A stretch of DNA of 7,497 nt from Solirubrobacterales bacterium (lineage in GTDB: Bacteria; Actinomycetota; Thermoleophilia; Solirubrobacterales; Solirubrobacteraceae). The notes below the pieces were generated by a model, which made no database searches, was not told the DNA's origin, and worked only from the letters and a program-made list of their open reading frames with translations. The position numbers were made by a program, and so were the translations under genes. Positions 5,432 through 7,497 of this stretch are shown here, piece after piece. How positions within the stretch are numbered: the stretch's first letter is position 1; each line of letters starts with the position of its first letter. The DNA lies in contig JAOPZQ010000041.1 in NCBI GenBank assembly GCA_025964075.1, forward strand, positions 1 to 7,497. The letters are read 5' to 3'.

Positions 5432-6847
5432 GTGCGGGTGGCTCGTGACCCGATCGTCCGCAAGGCCGTCAATGGCCTCAAGGCTCGACTCGAACGCCGT
5501 GGGAGCCCGGCGTCGCATGATCAGTCCACCAGCCCGTTGGCGGATGCGATCGGCGACTACTGGCGTCGCGACGCGCTGAGCTTCTCGATCCCGGCGCACG
5601 CCGGTGGTCGACGCGTCGTCCCGGCGAGACGATCGTGATGGCGCGCAATGGTCACAAGTCCGCGTTCGCGGGTCTCGTGATGAGCGGCGCGCGGCCCGTC
5701 TACGTGCGGCCCGAGTACGACACGGAGCTCGAGCTCACGCACGGGATCAACCCCGGCGGCGCTGCGCGCGTCGCTGGAGGCCCACCCGGAGGCGTGGGCC
5801 GCGATGGTGTTCACGCCCACCTGCTACGGCGTCAGCTGCGACGTCGCGGCGCTCGCGGAGCTCTGCCACGAGCGGGGGATCCCGCTCGTCACCGACGACG
5901 CGTGGGGTCTCGACCACTCGTTCTCCGGGCAGCTGCCGCCGTCGGCGCTGCGCTGCGGCGCCGACCTGGCGATCGGCAGCGTCCACAAGTCGTTGACCGG
6001 TCTCAGCCAGACCTCGGTGCTCAGCGTGCAGGGCGAGCTCGTCGACCGGCACCGCCTGCAGCGCTGCTTCGAGCTCGAGGAGTCCACCAGCGCCTCGACG
6101 CTCTTGATCTCCTCGATCGACGGCGCCCGCCGGCAGTTCGTCCGCGACGGCGAGGAGCTCCTCGGCCACGCGGTGCGCATGGCCGAGCGGCTGCGCCGCC
6201 GCCTCGACGCGATCGACGGCCTCCGGGTCGTCCCTCCCGCTCGTCTGCTCGGCGAGGCGGCAGCCGTGCATGCCGATCCGACGCACGTGATCATCGAGCT
6301 CGGGGGGCTTGGCATCGGTGGGTACGCCGCCGACGACCGGCTGCGCGACGAGCACGGGATCGACGTCGAGCTCGCCGACCACCGGCGACTGATGGCGCTC
6401 GTCACCTTTGCCCATGACGAGGCCGACATCGACCGGCTCGCCGCGGCCCTCGAGCAACTCGCGGCCGAGCACGCCGGCGCCGCCGGGCAGACCGAGCGGA
6501 TCGCATCGCCCGACACGCTCCTCACCGAGCACGCGATGCTTCCGCGTGAGGCGTTCTTCGCGCCCAGCGAGATGGTCCGCCCCGAGGACGCCGCGGGCCG
6601 GATCAACGCCGACATCGTCACGCCCTACCCACCCGGCATCACCGTGCTCGCTCCCGGCGAGGTCATCACCGAACCCATCCTCGAGCACCTCGAGAGCGTC
6701 GTCGCCCTCGGCGGCTTCGTCGAGGGCGCCACCGACCAGGCGCTCGACCGCTTTCGCGTCACCGCGCAACGTCCGCTGTCGCCAGTTCCGCCGGCAGGAT
6801 CCGAACCCGCGACACCACCGCTGGGCAGGCCGCGGGTCGATCCCTAA
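5432..6847 (+). pseudogene. Orn/Lys/Arg decarboxylase relic with internal deletion and frameshift
   Basis: PLP-dependent fold-type I basic amino acid decarboxylase (OKR major domain plus C-terminal domain); the original substrate cannot be told. The first part (GTG 5432) reads SPLADAIGDYWRRDALSFSI then PAHAGGR (the family's IPGHKGG) and stops at 5638. The sequence jumps directly to PGETIVMARNGHKSAFAGLV in another frame, losing roughly 90 residues that include the NG(T/S)S loop binding the PLP phosphate. At the C-run 5751-5754 one extra C breaks the frame: dropping it gives HGINPAALRASLEAHPEAWA and VFTPTCYGVSCDVA. The long remaining frame keeps VTDDAWGLDHSF, the PLP lysine in AIGSVHKSLTGLSQ (codon 5987-5989), and the C-terminal domain (AMLPREAFFAPSEMV, VTPYPPGI, ALGGFVEGATDQALDRFRV). 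The last roughly 26 residues are not family sequence; they read antisense through a tRNA-like relic to the TAA at 6845. The gene cannot make a working enzyme. Confidence 0.85.
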
Positions 6848-6861
6848 GACACGACACCGGA
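6786..6861 (-). pseudogene. Degenerate tRNA-like sequence (probable tRNA relic)
   Basis: On the minus strand, exactly 76 nt fit a decayed tRNA. The T-arm is complete: stem GCGGG/CCTGC (one G-T pair), loop TTCGGAT. The 5' acceptor strand TCCGGTG pairs with CGGCGGA at six of seven positions (one G-G mismatch); the discriminator is A and no CCA is encoded. T8 is present. The anticodon arm can be drawn as GCGGC-CTGCCCA-GCGGT with one mismatch and a T at position 33, reading GCC. The D-arm is poor (GTC/GAC, GG in the loop, extra bases beside it). The near-invariant A58 of the T-loop is G. Antisense translation gives AGSEPATPP, the familiar tRNA-antisense peptide signature (normally GFEPAT). It sits between the end of decarboxylase similarity (about 6768) and the convergent small gene. 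Identity is uncertain; a chance resemblance or a poorly scored real tRNA are the alternatives. Confidence 0.45.
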
Positions 6862-6865
6862 TCCG

Positions 6866-6898
6866 GACCGGGCCTGCCGAGCGGCCGCCTAGCCGGTC
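6866..6898. terminator. Possible bidirectional stem between convergent genes
   Basis: GACCGG (6866-6871) and CCGGTC (6893-6898) are perfect 6-bp arms separated by 21 nt, overlapping the stop of the small minus-strand gene (6889). Next to it lies the palindrome CCGGATCCGG (6857-6866). The position between converging reading frames suits termination, but there is no T-tract on either strand and the loop is long. Confidence 0.2.
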
Positions 6899-7053
6899 GA
6901 GCCCCCGAGCCTCTCGTATCGGTCGGCCGCCTGGACGAGGCGGTCAAGCGCCACGGCCAGCGACTCGTCGGCCTCGAGGTCGTCTCGGGAGAGGTCGAGC
7001 AGGCGGCGGAGTCTCAGCGCCGCCTCGACCAGATCGTCGCGCGCCGCGTCCAT
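6889..7053 (-). CDS. Small acidic helical protein, unknown function
   Basis: 54 residues from ATG 7053, rich in Asp, Glu, Arg and Leu (DLVEAALRLRRLLDLSRDDL, VALDRLVQAADRYERL), with no Cys, signal or membrane segment. Probably one or two amphipathic helices. Nearly every codon ends in G or C, as expected of a real gene here. GGAAGG lies about 10 nt before the ATG. The frame is open upstream to 7119, but that part (PPRGPWRADSV) looks non-coding and lacks a ribosome binding site. I recognise no family. It converges on the decarboxylase relic. Confidence 0.5.
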   Translation of the reverse strand: MDAARDDLVEAALRLRRLLDLSRDDLEADESLAVALDRLVQAADRYERLGGSTG

Positions 7054-7119
7054 TGGGTGGGTACCTTCCGTGCTGTCGACGGAGTCCGCTCTCCATGGGC
7101 CACGGGGCGGGGCGTTCAC

Positions 7120-7370
7120 GCGGCGCCGCCCCAGTTGATCAGGGCCGGATCCCCGACCCTACGCCGGGCGAGCGGCCGTCGCCAGGCCAAGCGGCTAGGT
7201 GCGGCTCGGGCGGCGCGCGAGTGGAGGGCCTGCACGCCGGTCGGCGGCCCGGCGCCGCCGCTCACGTGGAGGCGACCGCCGCGTTTGGAAGCTGCGGCTT
7301 AGAGAGGGGCTGGCAGCTCCGACCCGAAAGCAGCGCACGCTGGGTCAGGCCATCGCGCTGGGCGCGCGCC
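7120..7370. other. No convincing gene
   Basis: Several plus-strand frames are open, as expected at this GC content, but their translations are Arg/Ala/Gly-rich without recognisable domains. No ribosome binding site with a plausible start, no RNA gene and no strong repeat is visible. It probably contains upstream control DNA of the small minus-strand gene and eroded coding sequence. Confidence 0.5.
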
Positions 7371-7448
7371 CCCGAGCTCCGTGCGCTGCTCGAGCCCTAC
7401 TCCCACCGTATGGTCGTGACCGCGCGCGGCGCCTGCTACGTCCTGTGA
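7371..7448 (+). pseudogene. Possible fragment of a TPR-region of a large AAA/LuxR- or cyclase-type regulator
   Basis: The frame ending at TGA 7446-7448 reads PELRALLEPYSHRMVVTARG then ACYVL. This resembles a recurrent motif in the TPR-rich C-terminal part of actinobacterial AAA-ATPase regulators (LY-LLLPYA-R-VV--RGA-CYG-V, usually followed by YLGLLAA). The motif stops abruptly here, and the sequence upstream in all frames is not clearly related. It would be a remnant of a much larger gene. Similarity is from memory over about 25 residues, so confidence is low. Confidence 0.25.
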
Positions 7449-7497
7449 CGCCCAGCGCAGCAGCGGCGCAAACGAGCAGAGCGATCTAGCGGCCCAT

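Noticed and set aside
5747..6769. Minus-strand frame of 340 codons opposite the decarboxylase relic
   Set aside because: Antisense of well-conserved decarboxylase sequence; no recognisable domain or start signal.
7057..7489. Overlapping plus-strand frames of 81 and 96 codons at the right end
   Set aside because: Arg/Ala-rich translations with no domain, no credible ribosome binding site, and mutual overlap.
1..7497. CRISPR array, insertion sequence, retron, toxin-antitoxin pair or defence island
   Set aside because: No regularly spaced repeats, transposase or integrase motifs, reverse transcriptase or nuclease motifs were seen on either strand.

Overview
The window is high-GC DNA, with G or C at most third codon positions. 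Serine-rich linkers in an efflux adaptor, a YpfJ-type metallopeptidase and an actinobacterial-style Orn/Lys/Arg decarboxylase suggest an actinobacterium, most likely Thermoleophilia/Solirubrobacterales. That placement is an inference from protein style only; no rRNA or other marker gene is present.

Left part (1-4300), all real genes on the minus strand. From upstream to downstream they are: a small secreted protein of unknown function (3805-4299), a secreted neutral zinc metallopeptidase (2915-3622), the decayed end of a large repetitive secreted protein (about 2291-2865), an AKR5-type aldo-keto reductase (1354-2214), and a MacA/HlyD-like periplasmic adaptor that runs off the left edge (1-1270). 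The reductase and the secreted gene each carry a striking symmetric element just upstream of the ribosome binding site. At 2241-2275 two 7-bp inverted repeats interlock in A-B-A'-B' order. At 4321-4345 a 10-bp-period direct repeat sits inside a palindrome.

Middle part (4300-6850), plus strand. After a 240-bp spacer rich in inverted repeats comes a diguanylate cyclase relic (about 4538-4993) that has lost its GGDEF signature and changes frame twice. Next is one intact 77-residue helical-hairpin protein (5195-5428). It is followed 3 nt later by an Orn/Lys/Arg decarboxylase relic (5432-6847) with a large internal deletion and a one-base frameshift. Its reading frame runs on through a degenerate tRNA-like sequence on the opposite strand (6786-6861).

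Right part (6889-7497). A small acidic minus-strand ORF (6889-7053) looks real. The last 370 bp hold no convincing gene, only a possible fragment of a large TPR-type regulator (about 7374-7448).

Overall this is an ordinary actinobacterial neighbourhood undergoing gene decay. No defence system, CRISPR array, transposase or integrase is visible. The secreted protein, metallopeptidase and adaptor all act at or outside the membrane, but nothing in the sequence ties them into one pathway. The observations most worth following are the interlocked dyads before the reductase, the tRNA relic, and the intact two-helix protein between two pseudogenes.
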